Positions 33,532 through 41,765 of a DNA stretch of 64,000 nt are shown piece after piece. The DNA lies in the NCBI RefSeq assembly GCF_002261355.1, contig NZ_NEVU01000001.1:806001-870000 (forward strand). The letters are read 5' to 3'. The notes beneath the pieces were generated by a model that was not told where the DNA came from, ran no database searches, and saw only the letters and a program-made list of their open reading frames with translations. A program made the translations under genes and the position numbers. Numbering within the stretch: position 1 is the first letter of the stretch; each line of letters begins with the position of its first letter. This stretch comes from Bordetella genomosp. 12. Its GTDB lineage: Bacteria > Pseudomonadota > Gammaproteobacteria > Burkholderiales > Burkholderiaceae_B.

Positions 33532-36228
33532 GTGAAGCAGACTCCGCAATTCCCGTCTTGGACCAGAACCGCCCTCTCGATGGCTTTGGCCCGCCTGTAC
33601 CCCAGCGTGGCGACAGTGGTGAGCGCCTGCCTGCTCGTGGGGGGCGTGCAAGCGGCGGAAGTGGCCACGGTGCCAGCGCCGGAAGCCGACCCCGCTGTCG
33701 TGACGTTTGATGAGTCCTTTCTGCGCGTGGATTCCGCGCAGCACGTCGACGTGACGCGCTTTGCGCGCGGCAACCCGGTCTCGCCGGGGGTTTACTCGGT
33801 GGACATCTTCGTCAACGACGAGCGCGTCGCCCGCCAGCCTGTCCGGTTTCAGGCGAACCGCGCCGGTGCGGGGTCGCAGCCCTGTCTGACGCGCACGCTG
33901 CTGGATACGCTGGGGGTGGATTTCAGCAAGGTGCCTTCGGGCAATACCGCCGCCAGCGTGGGGGAGTGTGTCGACCTGGCCCGCGCGGTGCCCGGCGCCA
34001 AGGTGGACTTCGATTTCTCGGATCAGCAATTGATGTTGACCGTGCCGCAGATGTATATGCGTAACACGGTGCGCGGCTACGTGCCCCCGGAACTGTGGCA
34101 GGACGGTGTGACCGCCGGCTTTGTCAGCTACAACGCCAATACCTATCACACCAGCGGCTCGGGCTTTAGCTCCACGCAGAATTATCTGGGCCTGAACGCC
34201 GGCTTCAATCTGGGCGGCTGGCGCCTGCGGCATCAATCATCGCTGACGCAGTCTTCCGGCAATTCCTCGCATTTCGATAACTACGCGACCTATTTGCAGC
34301 ACGACGTGACGGCGCTGAAGTCGCAAGTGACGCTGGGCGACGGCGCGACGACGGGCGATGTGTTCGATAGCGTGCAGTTCCGCGGCGTGCAGATCGCGTC
34401 GGAAGACCGCATGTTGCCCGACTCCCAGCGCGGCTATGCGCCGGTGGTGCGCGGTACGGCGGACTCCAACGCCCGCGTCACGATCCGGCAGAACAATCAG
34501 GTCATCTACGAGACCAGTGTTTCGCCGGGGCCGTTCGAGATCCGGGACCTGTACGCCACCGGTTATGGCGGCAATCTGGACGTCACCGTGACCGAAGCCG
34601 GGGGAAGGACCAAGACCTTCACCGTGCCCTTTGCGTCGGTGACGCAGTCGCTGCGCCAGGGCGTGACGCGGTTCTCGGGCACGGCGGGCCAGTTGCGCAA
34701 TCTGGGCTTTGACCACAAGCCGAAGTTCGGGCAGTTCACCGTGCAGCACGGGTTGAGCAATATGTGGACGCTGTATGGCGGGGGAGTCGGCAGCAGCGGC
34801 TACGCCTCGGCCAACCTTGGGGTGGCCGCCAATACCAGCCTGGGTGCGGTCTCGGTCGACGTGACGGGCGCGCAAACCCATGTGCCGGGGCAGAGCACGA
34901 TGCGCGGCACGAGCTGGCGCCTGGGCTACAACAAGTTCATCGATCCCACGAACACCAATATCGCGCTGGCGGCCTACCGCTACTCGACGGAGAACTATCT
35001 GAGCCTGACCGATGCCTCGTGGGTGCGCGAGTTGGCGCGGCGCAACGAGGATATCCGGTCGCGTTACCGGCAGAAGAACCGGCTGCAACTGACCCTGAAC
35101 CAGAACTTCAAGTATGGCGGCAGCGTCTTCGTCAGCGCCTCGGCGCAACAGTACTGGAATCGCGGCGGCAGCGACACGTTCTATCAGGCCGGTTACACCG
35201 ACAGCTTCAAGTACGGCTCCTACAGCCTGAGCGCCGGGCGCACGCGCAGCTGGGACGGCACCATGTCCAACCAGTTCATGGTCAGCCTGAGCATCCCGCT
35301 TGGTCGCACCCAGCACGCCCCCATGCTGTCGACCAGTCTGTCCCGGTCGGGCGGCGATACGCAGATGCAGACCAGCCTGAGCGGCTCGCTGGGCGAGACC
35401 AACGAGTACTCGTACAACGCCTACGGCACCTATGCGTCGGGCAATGCCAGCCATTCGACCGACGCGGGGGTCAGCGGCACCTACCGTGCGCCGTATGCGC
35501 AGATCACGGCGTCGGGCAGCAGCGGCAGGGACACCAACCAGGTTTCCGCCGGTATCAGCGGGTCCATCGTGGCTCACCCGGGCGGCGTGACTCTGTCGCA
35601 GATGGTGGGTGACACCTTTGGCGTGGTCGAGGCGCCGGGCGCCGAGGGGGCTCGCGTGCTGAGCGCACCCGGGGTCGAGATCAACAGCAGCGGCTACGCG
35701 GTTGTGCCTTATCTGACGCCGTACGGCAGCAATATGGTGGATATCGATCCGAAGGGGACGTCCACCGAGGTCGAGTTCGAATCCACGTCGGAAGAAGCGG
35801 TGCCGCGCCTGGGTTCGGTGGTCATGCTCAAGTACAAGATGGTGAGCGGCCGGGCAGCCTTGATCCGCGCCCCGCTGGCCAATGATGCGCCTTTGCCTTT
35901 CGGTGCCGATGTGGTGGACGAGAAGGGCGTGAGCGTGGGGGTCGTCGCCCAGGACAGCCAGATTTTTGCGCGCGGCCTGGAGCCCAAGGGCAGCTTGTTC
36001 GTGAAGTGGGGCCAAGGCTCGCACAAGCAGTGCCGGATCGACTACCAACTGCCGCAAGACAAGCCCCAATCCCGGGCCGCCTACCTCTCCCTGCAATTGC
36101 AGTGCGTGGCGGTTGGCGACGGGTCGCCGGGCCATTCCAACCATCTGGAGGGGGGCCGGCCGGGTCATGACGCCACGCCCCACGCCAAGCGCGTATCTGC
36201 CTCCGCAACTGATAAGCAGGAGCAGTGA
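33532..36228 (+). CDS. Outer-membrane fimbrial usher
   Basis: A roughly 898-residue usher. A signal peptide (YPSVATVVSACLLVGGVQA) precedes the N-terminal domain (about 45-170: VDVTRFARGNPVSPGVYSVDIFVN, with paired cysteines), then a 24-strand barrel with plug (PVVRGTADSNARVTIRQN), and the C-terminal domains with a cysteine pair (QCRIDYQLP, LQLQC). Starts are uncertain: GTG 33472 (longest), GTG 33532 (AGGA 14 bases upstream) and ATG 33580 (direct signal peptide). The stop overlaps the adhesin start. It corresponds in position to Bordetella FimC. Confidence 0.92.
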   Translation: MKQTPQFPSWTRTALSMALARLYPSVATVVSACLLVGGVQAAEVATVPAPEADPAVVTFDESFLRVDSAQHVDVTRFARGNPVSPGVYSVDIFVNDERVARQPVRFQANRAGAGSQPCLTRTLLDTLGVDFSKVPSGNTAASVGECVDLARAVPGAKVDFDFSDQQLMLTVPQMYMRNTVRGYVPPELWQDGVTAGFVSYNANTYHTSGSGFSSTQNYLGLNAGFNLGGWRLRHQSSLTQSSGNSSHFDNYATYLQHDVTALKSQVTLGDGATTGDVFDSVQFRGVQIASEDRMLPDSQRGYAPVVRGTADSNARVTIRQNNQVIYETSVSPGPFEIRDLYATGYGGNLDVTVTEAGGRTKTFTVPFASVTQSLRQGVTRFSGTAGQLRNLGFDHKPKFGQFTVQHGLSNMWTLYGGGVGSSGYASANLGVAANTSLGAVSVDVTGAQTHVPGQSTMRGTSWRLGYNKFIDPTNTNIALAAYRYSTENYLSLTDASWVRELARRNEDIRSRYRQKNRLQLTLNQNFKYGGSVFVSASAQQYWNRGGSDTFYQAGYTDSFKYGSYSLSAGRTRSWDGTMSNQFMVSLSIPLGRTQHAPMLSTSLSRSGGDTQMQTSLSGSLGETNEYSYNAYGTYASGNASHSTDAGVSGTYRAPYAQITASGSSGRDTNQVSAGISGSIVAHPGGVTLSQMVGDTFGVVEAPGAEGARVLSAPGVEINSSGYAVVPYLTPYGSNMVDIDPKGTSTEVEFESTSEEAVPRLGSVVMLKYKMVSGRAALIRAPLANDAPLPFGADVVDEKGVSVGVVAQDSQIFARGLEPKGSLFVKWGQGSHKQCRIDYQLPQDKPQSRAAYLSLQLQCVAVGDGSPGHSNHLEGGRPGHDATPHAKRVSASATDKQEQ

Positions 36229-37304
36229 TGAAGTCTGTGTTCAAGGTATTCCGTCAACCCATCGGCGGGGCGGGCGCCGCGCGGCGCGGCAAAGGCTTGT
36301 TGGCCGCCGTCGCGGGGGTGTTGGCGACGTTTTTTCTCGCCGCGCCCGCGCTCGCGGACTGCACGGCGGTGAGGCTGCCGGACCTCAACGTCAATTTTCC
36401 GCCCACGCTGGTGATCCCGCCGAACATCGCAGCCAATACGGAGCTCGCCACGATCACCGTGGCCGTCCCGGGTACGGCGCAGGGCGTGCAATACGCGACC
36501 TGCACAGGGAATACCTACTACTCTTACTACTGGCAGATCAAGTCGAACTCGTACGTGGCTAACAACGTCGGCTCGACCTCGATCGATGGCGTGGGCTATA
36601 CCGCCAGCCTGTCCGGCGTCAGCTCCAGCCCCATCTGGATGGACAAGCAGATCAATACCCTCGACAAGGAGATGAAGTTTCTTTCGCAGGTTTATGTGAC
36701 GGTGAAACTCATCGCCACGAAGTCGACCATCGGGACGGGCAAACTGACGTTGAATCCGCGCGGGACCGGCGTGGCCAATACCGTGGCTACGTTCTTTGCC
36801 GGCAATGGCACGGCCGGCAACTCGGTGGTGTTCAACGTGACCATGCTGCCCAACGTCACCACGATCAGTTCGGGGTCATGTTCGGTGGTCAACAGCGCGA
36901 TTCCGGTCACGTTGGATCCCGTCTTCACCACTGCGTTTTCCGGGGTGAACAGCACGGCGGGTGAAAAGCCCTTCTCCATCAACCTGACTTGCCCGACCTC
37001 CATCAGCGGTGTCTATATGACCCTGACGGATAGCGCCAATCGATCCAACCTGACGGACAAGCTCACCTTGACCCAGGCCTCCACGGCGAGCGGTGTCGCC
37101 TTGCAGATCCTGGACCCATCGGGGTCGCCGATCTCTTACGGCGCCGACTCCATCTCCTCGGGCAACCCGAACCAATGGTATGCCGGTAAACCCGTCAGCG
37201 GGAAGTTGAACGTGCCACTGAAGGCCAGGTACATCAAAACGGACACGCAGATCAAGGGCGGCACGGTCAACGGGCTGGCGACGTTTACGATGTCTTATCA
37301 GTAG
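36228..37304 (+). CDS. Fimbrial tip adhesin
   Basis: A 358-residue two-domain adhesin. A long basic leader and signal peptide end at APALA-D. The N-terminal receptor-binding domain is about 45-200, starting CTAVRLPDLNVNFPP. The C-terminal pilin domain has a cysteine pair (SGSCSVV, NLTCPTS) and ends in the donor-strand motif GLATFTMSYQ with penultimate tyrosine. The ATG at 36228 overlaps the usher stop (TGATG) and follows AGGAG. It matches the position and layout of Bordetella FimD; the binding target is unknown. Confidence 0.87.
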   Translation: MKSVFKVFRQPIGGAGAARRGKGLLAAVAGVLATFFLAAPALADCTAVRLPDLNVNFPPTLVIPPNIAANTELATITVAVPGTAQGVQYATCTGNTYYSYYWQIKSNSYVANNVGSTSIDGVGYTASLSGVSSSPIWMDKQINTLDKEMKFLSQVYVTVKLIATKSTIGTGKLTLNPRGTGVANTVATFFAGNGTAGNSVVFNVTMLPNVTTISSGSCSVVNSAIPVTLDPVFTTAFSGVNSTAGEKPFSINLTCPTSISGVYMTLTDSANRSNLTDKLTLTQASTASGVALQILDPSGSPISYGADSISSGNPNQWYAGKPVSGKLNVPLKARYIKTDTQIKGGTVNGLATFTMSYQ

Positions 37305-37310
37305 AGCCAA

Positions 37311-37332
37311 GCGGGGCGGCGCGCCGCCCCGC
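37311..37332. terminator. GC-rich palindrome between fimbrial and liv operons
   Basis: GCGGGGCGGC (37311-37320) and its exact complement (37323-37332) are separated by two bases, forming a long GC hairpin 7 bases after the adhesin stop and 27 before the convergent livM stop. It could terminate both transcripts. No T run is present, so the strength is uncertain. Confidence 0.5.
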
Positions 37333-37358
37333 CCCGCCTGGGCGCCGTCTCGTGCCCG

Positions 37359-38321
37359 TCAGGCCGTGGTCCTGGCGTCCTGCTCGCGTTCGAGCCGGGC
37401 CGTGCGGCGCTTTTCGACTTCGCCCATGATGCCGGCGCGAAAGACGGAGACGCAGACGATGAAGATGACGCCGATCACGACGGTGATGGGCAGATCCAGA
37501 TCGGCGAGATAGCTTTCCAGTGACACGACCACCGTGGCGCCGACCAGGGGGCCGAGCAGCGTGCCGATCCCTCCGATCAGCGCCATGAGGATGACCTCGC
37601 CGGAGGTCTGCCATTGCACGTCCAGCAGAGACGCCACCTGAAACGCCATGGCTTTGGTGGCGCCGGCCATGCCGGCCAGCGTCGCCGAGGCGACGAAGGC
37701 GACGAGTTTGTACCTGGCGGTCCGGTAGCCCAGGGAGATGGCGCGCGTTTCATTGTCGCGGATGGCCCGCAGGACCGTGCCGAATGGCGATCGCAGAATG
37801 CGCCAGCTCGTATACGCCCCCAGCAGAAAAATCGCCAGCACGAGATAGTAGGTCGTGAGGTTGCTGCTCAGATCGAGCCAACCCAGTGCCTTGCCGCGCG
37901 GCACGCCCTGGATGCCGTCCTCGCCTCCGGTCTGCGGAATCTGCACGCACAGAAAGTAAAAAAGTTGGGCCAGGGCCAGGGTGATCATCGCGAAGTAAAT
38001 CCCCTGGCGCCGGATCGCCACCAATCCGAACAGCAGACCGAGCACGGCAGCGCTGACGGTACCGGCCAGAATGCCCAGCAGGGGATCGGCGTTCAGGTAT
38101 TTGATGGTGTAGGCCGATACGTAAGCGCCGCAGCCCAGGAAGGCGGCGTGCCCGAAGGACAGCAGGCCGGCGCCGCCCAGCAACAGGTCGAAGGCGATGG
38201 CAAACAGCGCGAAGCACAGGATCTTGATCAGAAACGCGGGGTAAATCAGGACAGGGGCGATCAGCAACAGGCCGATGCCCAGCGCCAGATAGAGGGCGAG
38301 GTCTTTGCGGACAGTCATCAT
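37359..38321 (-). CDS. livM: Branched-chain amino acid-type ABC permease LivM
   Basis: A 320-residue inner-membrane permease with about nine hydrophobic helices and the LivM signatures LLSFGHAAFLGCGAYVSAY and the cytoplasmic EAA-like loop SPFGTVLRAIRDNETRAISLGY. The start ATG 38321 overlaps the livH stop (ATGA). It forms the channel with LivH and is energised by LivG and LivF. The operon order is CitE-like, livG, livF, livH, livM on the minus strand. Given the neighbours, an organic acid or aromatic/aliphatic amide is as likely as an amino acid. Confidence 0.93.
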   Translation of the reverse strand: MMTVRKDLALYLALGIGLLLIAPVLIYPAFLIKILCFALFAIAFDLLLGGAGLLSFGHAAFLGCGAYVSAYTIKYLNADPLLGILAGTVSAAVLGLLFGLVAIRRQGIYFAMITLALAQLFYFLCVQIPQTGGEDGIQGVPRGKALGWLDLSSNLTTYYLVLAIFLLGAYTSWRILRSPFGTVLRAIRDNETRAISLGYRTARYKLVAFVASATLAGMAGATKAMAFQVASLLDVQWQTSGEVILMALIGGIGTLLGPLVGATVVVSLESYLADLDLPITVVIGVIFIVCVSVFRAGIMGEVEKRRTARLEREQDARTTA

Positions 38322-39205
38322 TGCTCCCTCCCGAACAGGCCTTTGGGACTGAAGAACAGCACCAGCACCATGAGCACGAAGATCACGGTGTTGGCGGCTT
38401 CCGGATAAAACAGTTTCGTGGCCGCCTCGATCAGCCCGACGAGGTAGCCCGTGGCGATGGCCGCGCCGATGGATCCCATGCCACCGATCACGATGACGGC
38501 AAACACGACGATCAGCAGGTTCTGCCCCATGAGCGGGCTGACCTGATAGATGGGGGCCGCCAGCACGCCGGCCAGCGCGGCCAGCGCCGCGCCCAGCCCA
38601 TAGGTGAGGGTCATCAGCAAGGGCACGTTGATCCCGAAGGTCTGCACCAGGATGGGGTTTTCCGTGGCCGCGCGCAGGTAGGCCCCGAACTGCGTGCGCT
38701 CGATGATCCACCACACGGCAAAGCAGATCAGCAGCGAGGCCAGTACGATGAAGCCGCGGTAGGCCGGCAGGAACATGAATCCCAGGTCCAGGGCGCCTTG
38801 CAGGCTTTCCGGCGGCGCATAGGGTTGCCCGCCCGAGCCGAACCAGTAACGGAACAAGCCTTCGGCGACCAGCGCCACGCCGAACGTCAGCAGCAGGCCG
38901 TAGAGATGGTCGGATTGATACAGGCGCGCCAGCAGCAGCCTTTCAATCAGCACCCCGAGCAGGCCCACGCACAGCGGCGCCAGGACGAGGGAGAGCCAGA
39001 AGCCTACGCCGAAGTAGTTCAGCAGCAGCCAGGCGGCGAAAGCGCCGAGCATGTATTGCGCGCCGTGGGCCATGTTGATGACCCGCAGCATGCCGAAGAT
39101 CACCGCCAGGCCGAGGCTGAGCAGCGCGTAGAAAGACCCGTTGATCAGGCCCAGCAACAACTGGCCGTAGAGCGCCGCAGTCGGAATGCCAAATAAAGTG
39201 GTCAT
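38318..39205 (-). CDS. livH: Branched-chain amino acid-type ABC permease LivH
   Basis: A 295-residue permease with about eight membrane helices and typical LivH motifs: LLLGLINGSFYALLSLGLAVIFG near the N-terminus, MLRVINMAHGAQYMLGAF, ENPILVQTFGIN and VIVIGGMGSIGAAIATGYLVG. It pairs with LivM, whose start overlaps its stop, and follows livF by 11 bases. No solute-binding protein is in the same operon; two LivK-like proteins are encoded at 48637 and 55537. Confidence 0.93.
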   Translation of the reverse strand: MTTLFGIPTAALYGQLLLGLINGSFYALLSLGLAVIFGMLRVINMAHGAQYMLGAFAAWLLLNYFGVGFWLSLVLAPLCVGLLGVLIERLLLARLYQSDHLYGLLLTFGVALVAEGLFRYWFGSGGQPYAPPESLQGALDLGFMFLPAYRGFIVLASLLICFAVWWIIERTQFGAYLRAATENPILVQTFGINVPLLMTLTYGLGAALAALAGVLAAPIYQVSPLMGQNLLIVVFAVIVIGGMGSIGAAIATGYLVGLIEAATKLFYPEAANTVIFVLMVLVLFFSPKGLFGREQ

Positions 39206-39216
39206 GGTTCACGCCT

Positions 39217-39924
39217 TCAGGCAAGCCCGAGCAGGGCGGTCAGTTGGGTGTGACGGCCTTCGAGTTCGGCGCTGACGAAGGTGTCGGCGATACGGCCGTG
39301 CTCCATCACGTAGTAGCGGTCGGCCACTTTGCGGGCGAAATGGAAGTTCTGTTCGACGAGCAGAATCGTCATGCCGCGCGCTTTGAGCGTGTGGATCAGG
39401 GCGCCGATGCGCTGCACGATGACCGGGGCCAGGCCTTCGGTGGGTTCGTCGAGCAGGATGATGTCGACGCCCGTGCGCAGAATCCGCGCGATGGCCAGCA
39501 TTTGCTGTTCGCCGCCCGACAGGCGGGTCCCGGGGCTGTGGCGGCGTTCGTACAGGTTGGGAAACAGCGCATAGATCTCTTCCAGGCTCATGCCGCCGGG
39601 TTTTTTCACGGGAGGCAGCACGAGATTCTCGGCCACGGTCAGGCTGGCGAAGATGCCGCGCTCCTCGGGCACGAAGCCGATGCCGTAATCGGCGATGTGG
39701 TGCAGGGCGCAATGGCTGGCGTCCCTGCCGCCGATGCGGATCTCGCCGCGCCGCTTGCGCAGCACACCGAGGATGGACTTGAGCGTCGTGGTCTTGCCCG
39801 CGCCATTGCGGCCCAGCAGGGCGACGACCTCGCCAGGCTGCAGCGACAGCGACACGCCGTGAAGCACATGGCTTTCGCCGTACCAGGCGTGCAGGTCGCG
39901 CACGTCGATGGCGGATTCAGTCAT
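39217..39924 (-). CDS. livF: ABC transporter ATPase LivF
   Basis: A 235-residue ATPase. Walker A is LLGRNGAGKTTTLKSI, the signature is RLSGGEQQMLAIAR, Walker B is DIILLDEPTEGLAP, and the switch histidine region is ILLVEQNFHFA. ATG 39924 lies within the end of livG (8-base overlap); the in-frame ATG at 39948 would extend deeper into livG and lacks support. It energises the LivH/LivM channel with LivG. Confidence 0.93.
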   Translation of the reverse strand: MTESAIDVRDLHAWYGESHVLHGVSLSLQPGEVVALLGRNGAGKTTTLKSILGVLRKRRGEIRIGGRDASHCALHHIADYGIGFVPEERGIFASLTVAENLVLPPVKKPGGMSLEEIYALFPNLYERRHSPGTRLSGGEQQMLAIARILRTGVDIILLDEPTEGLAPVIVQRIGALIHTLKARGMTILLVEQNFHFARKVADRYYVMEHGRIADTFVSAELEGRHTQLTALLGLA

Positions 39925-40705
39925 CGTCGACTCCGATATAGGCTTCACGTACGCGCGGCAGGTTGCTGACTTCGGTGTAGCTGCCCTGGGCGATGACTTT
40001 GCCGCGTTCCAGAACGGTGACGTGGTCGCACAGCGCGGCTACGACCGGGAGGTTGTGCTCGACCATGACCACGGTCCGGCCCCTGGCGGCCTTGCGGATC
40101 AGGTCGCGCACGGCATCGACGTCCTCGTGCGCCATGCCCGCCATGGGCTCGTCCAGCAGCATGATCCGGGGCTCGAGCGCCAGTGTGGCCGCCAGTTCGA
40201 GTGCGCGTTTGCGCCCATAGGAAAGCGTGCCGGCGCGCACGTTGGCGAAGGCCGTCAGGCCCACGTCGGCCAGCAGGGCCATGGCCCGGTCGTTGAGCGC
40301 GTCCAGCCGGCGCGGCGAGGCCAGCATCTGGGTGGCCAGGCCGGCCTGCCGCTGCAGCGCGACGCGCAGGTTGTCGCGGGTGCTCAGGCTGTCGAAGATG
40401 GCCGAGATCTGAAACGACCGCACCAGGCCGCGCCGCGCGATCTCGGCGGGTTTCAGCGCGGTCACGTCCTGGCCATCGAGCAGAATCCGGCCGCTGCTGG
40501 GCGCGAGAAACTTGCTCAGCAGGTTGAAGACGGTCGTTTTGCCCGCGCCATTAGGGCCGATCAGGCCGTGGATACTGCCTTCGCGCACGCTGATGTCCAC
40601 GCCGTCCACTGCCGTGAATCCACGGAAGTCGCGGCGCAGGCCGCGCCCCTCCAGGATGGCGGGCGCGGACGCTTCGCGTGCCGAGTCCGGATGCTGCTTG
40701 TGCAT
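39917..40705 (-). CDS. livG: ABC transporter ATPase LivG
   Basis: A 262-residue ATPase. Walker A is LIGPNGAGKTTVFNLL, the signature region is TLSYGRKRALELAATLA (LSYG replaces the usual LSGG, as is common in LivG), Walker B is RIMLLDEPMAGMAHED, and VVMVEHNLPVV is the switch. It ends overlapping livF and starts 30 bases after the CitE-like gene, so import is co-transcribed with a C-C lyase. Confidence 0.92.
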   Translation of the reverse strand: MHKQHPDSAREASAPAILEGRGLRRDFRGFTAVDGVDISVREGSIHGLIGPNGAGKTTVFNLLSKFLAPSSGRILLDGQDVTALKPAEIARRGLVRSFQISAIFDSLSTRDNLRVALQRQAGLATQMLASPRRLDALNDRAMALLADVGLTAFANVRAGTLSYGRKRALELAATLALEPRIMLLDEPMAGMAHEDVDAVRDLIRKAARGRTVVMVEHNLPVVAALCDHVTVLERGKVIAQGSYTEVSNLPRVREAYIGVDDD

Positions 40706-40735
40706 GGGGCACCCCCAGGATGTCAGTGCGCGGGC

Positions 40736-41608
40736 TTACTGCCCGGCCTGGGCCAGCAGGCGCTTGGCCTGTTTGAGGTGCGGCATGTCGAGCATTTTGC
40801 CTTTGAGGCCGACCGTTCCGGTGCCTTGCGTCTGGAAGGCCTCGACGACCTGGCGCGCGTAGGCGATCTCCTCGGCGCTGGGAGTGAAGGCGAGGTTGAT
40901 GACATCCACCTGGTCGGGATGGATGGCGACCTTGGCGGTAAAGCCCGCCCGGCGGGCCGCCGCCGCGTCCTTGGCCAGCCCTTCGGGGTCTTTGTAATCG
41001 ACCCAGAGGGTGTCGACGGGTTCGACGCCCGCGGCCCGGGCGCCGAGCAGGCAGGCCGACCGCGCGTTGCGGTAGGTGTGCTCCAGTGTGCCGTCTTCCT
41101 GCCGGTTGCTCGACGCGCCCACCGCGGCGGCCAGGTCTTCGGCGCCCCAGGTCAGGCCGGACAGGCGCGGGCTGCACCCGATATAGCTGTGCATGGTCAG
41201 GACCGACTCCGGCGTTTCGGTGGCCACCGGCACGATGGTGATGGCCCCCGCGGGCACGCCGTCGCGTTCTTCCAGGGCGGTCAGGTAGTGGTCCAGCCGG
41301 GCCACGTCGGCGCCGCCGCGCGTTTTGGGCAAGAGGATGGTCTGGGGTTGGCCGCCGGCGACCGCCACCAGATCGGCCAGGGCGGCCGGGTGGTCCAGCG
41401 CGTTGATGCGGACCCAGAGTTGCTGCTTGCGCGTGGCGGCGGGATGGGCATCCAGGAATTCGCGCACCATGCGCCGGGCAATGCCGGCCTTCTCGGCGGA
41501 AACCGAATCCTCGAGATCCAGAATGAGGACGTCGGCATGGGTCTGCACCGCTTTGGCGAACTTGCGCTCGCTGTCTCCGGGTACGAACAGCAGTGATCGA
41601 ATGGCCAT
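40736..41608 (-). CDS. CitE-like acyl-CoA lyase (HpcH/HpaI aldolase fold)
   Basis: A 290-residue CitE/malyl-CoA lyase-type protein: RSLLFVPGDSERKFAKA, DVLILDLEDSVSAEKAG (metal-binding acid), WVRINALD, TILLPKTRGGADV, and VPVATETPESVL with the catalytic glutamate. C-terminal IHPDQVDVINLAFTP is typical. Relatives split malyl-, citramalyl- or hydroxymethylglutaryl-type CoA esters. It heads the liv operon and is divergent from the acyl-CoA dehydrogenase operon, so it may perform the final C-C cleavage of that pathway. The in-frame ATG at 41665 is in the promoter region; 41608 fits the family start. Confidence 0.87.
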   Translation of the reverse strand: MAIRSLLFVPGDSERKFAKAVQTHADVLILDLEDSVSAEKAGIARRMVREFLDAHPAATRKQQLWVRINALDHPAALADLVAVAGGQPQTILLPKTRGGADVARLDHYLTALEERDGVPAGAITIVPVATETPESVLTMHSYIGCSPRLSGLTWGAEDLAAAVGASSNRQEDGTLEHTYRNARSACLLGARAAGVEPVDTLWVDYKDPEGLAKDAAAARRAGFTAKVAIHPDQVDVINLAFTPSAEEIAYARQVVEAFQTQGTGTVGLKGKMLDMPHLKQAKRLLAQAGQ

Positions 41609-41660
41609 GTTGCTTGTCTCCAGCGTTCGAGTTTGTGTGCGGCAGATTTCATCACACCAT

Positions 41661-41681
41661 TTCAATCATTTCAATGGTTCA
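41661..41681. promoter_or_regulatory. Probable GntR operator in the divergent CitE/acyl-CoA dehydrogenase promoter
   Basis: TTCAATCATT followed by TCAATGGTTCA is very AT-rich for this genome. The 10-mer TTCAATCATT recurs exactly at 51186-51195, and an AATGGTT core recurs at 51156 and 51282, both next to the GntR gene at 51324. The site is flanked by the starts at 41608 and 41766, where a repressor could control both operons. Confidence 0.5.
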
Positions 41682-41765
41682 TTTTTTAAAAAGATTGAGA
41701 TAAGATGATTTCGCAGGCCGGTCAGACCGGCCGCCGAAGGTCCAAGAACAATCAGGAGACTCACC

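Noticed and set aside
34237-36183. A 648-codon open frame on the minus strand.
   Set aside because: It is antisense to the usher gene, rich in Arg/His/Ala from GC-skewed codon positions, and has no domain; it is a shadow of the usher.
39908-41596. A 562-codon plus-strand open frame.
   Set aside because: It is antisense to livG and the CitE-like gene, both of which have full motif sets.
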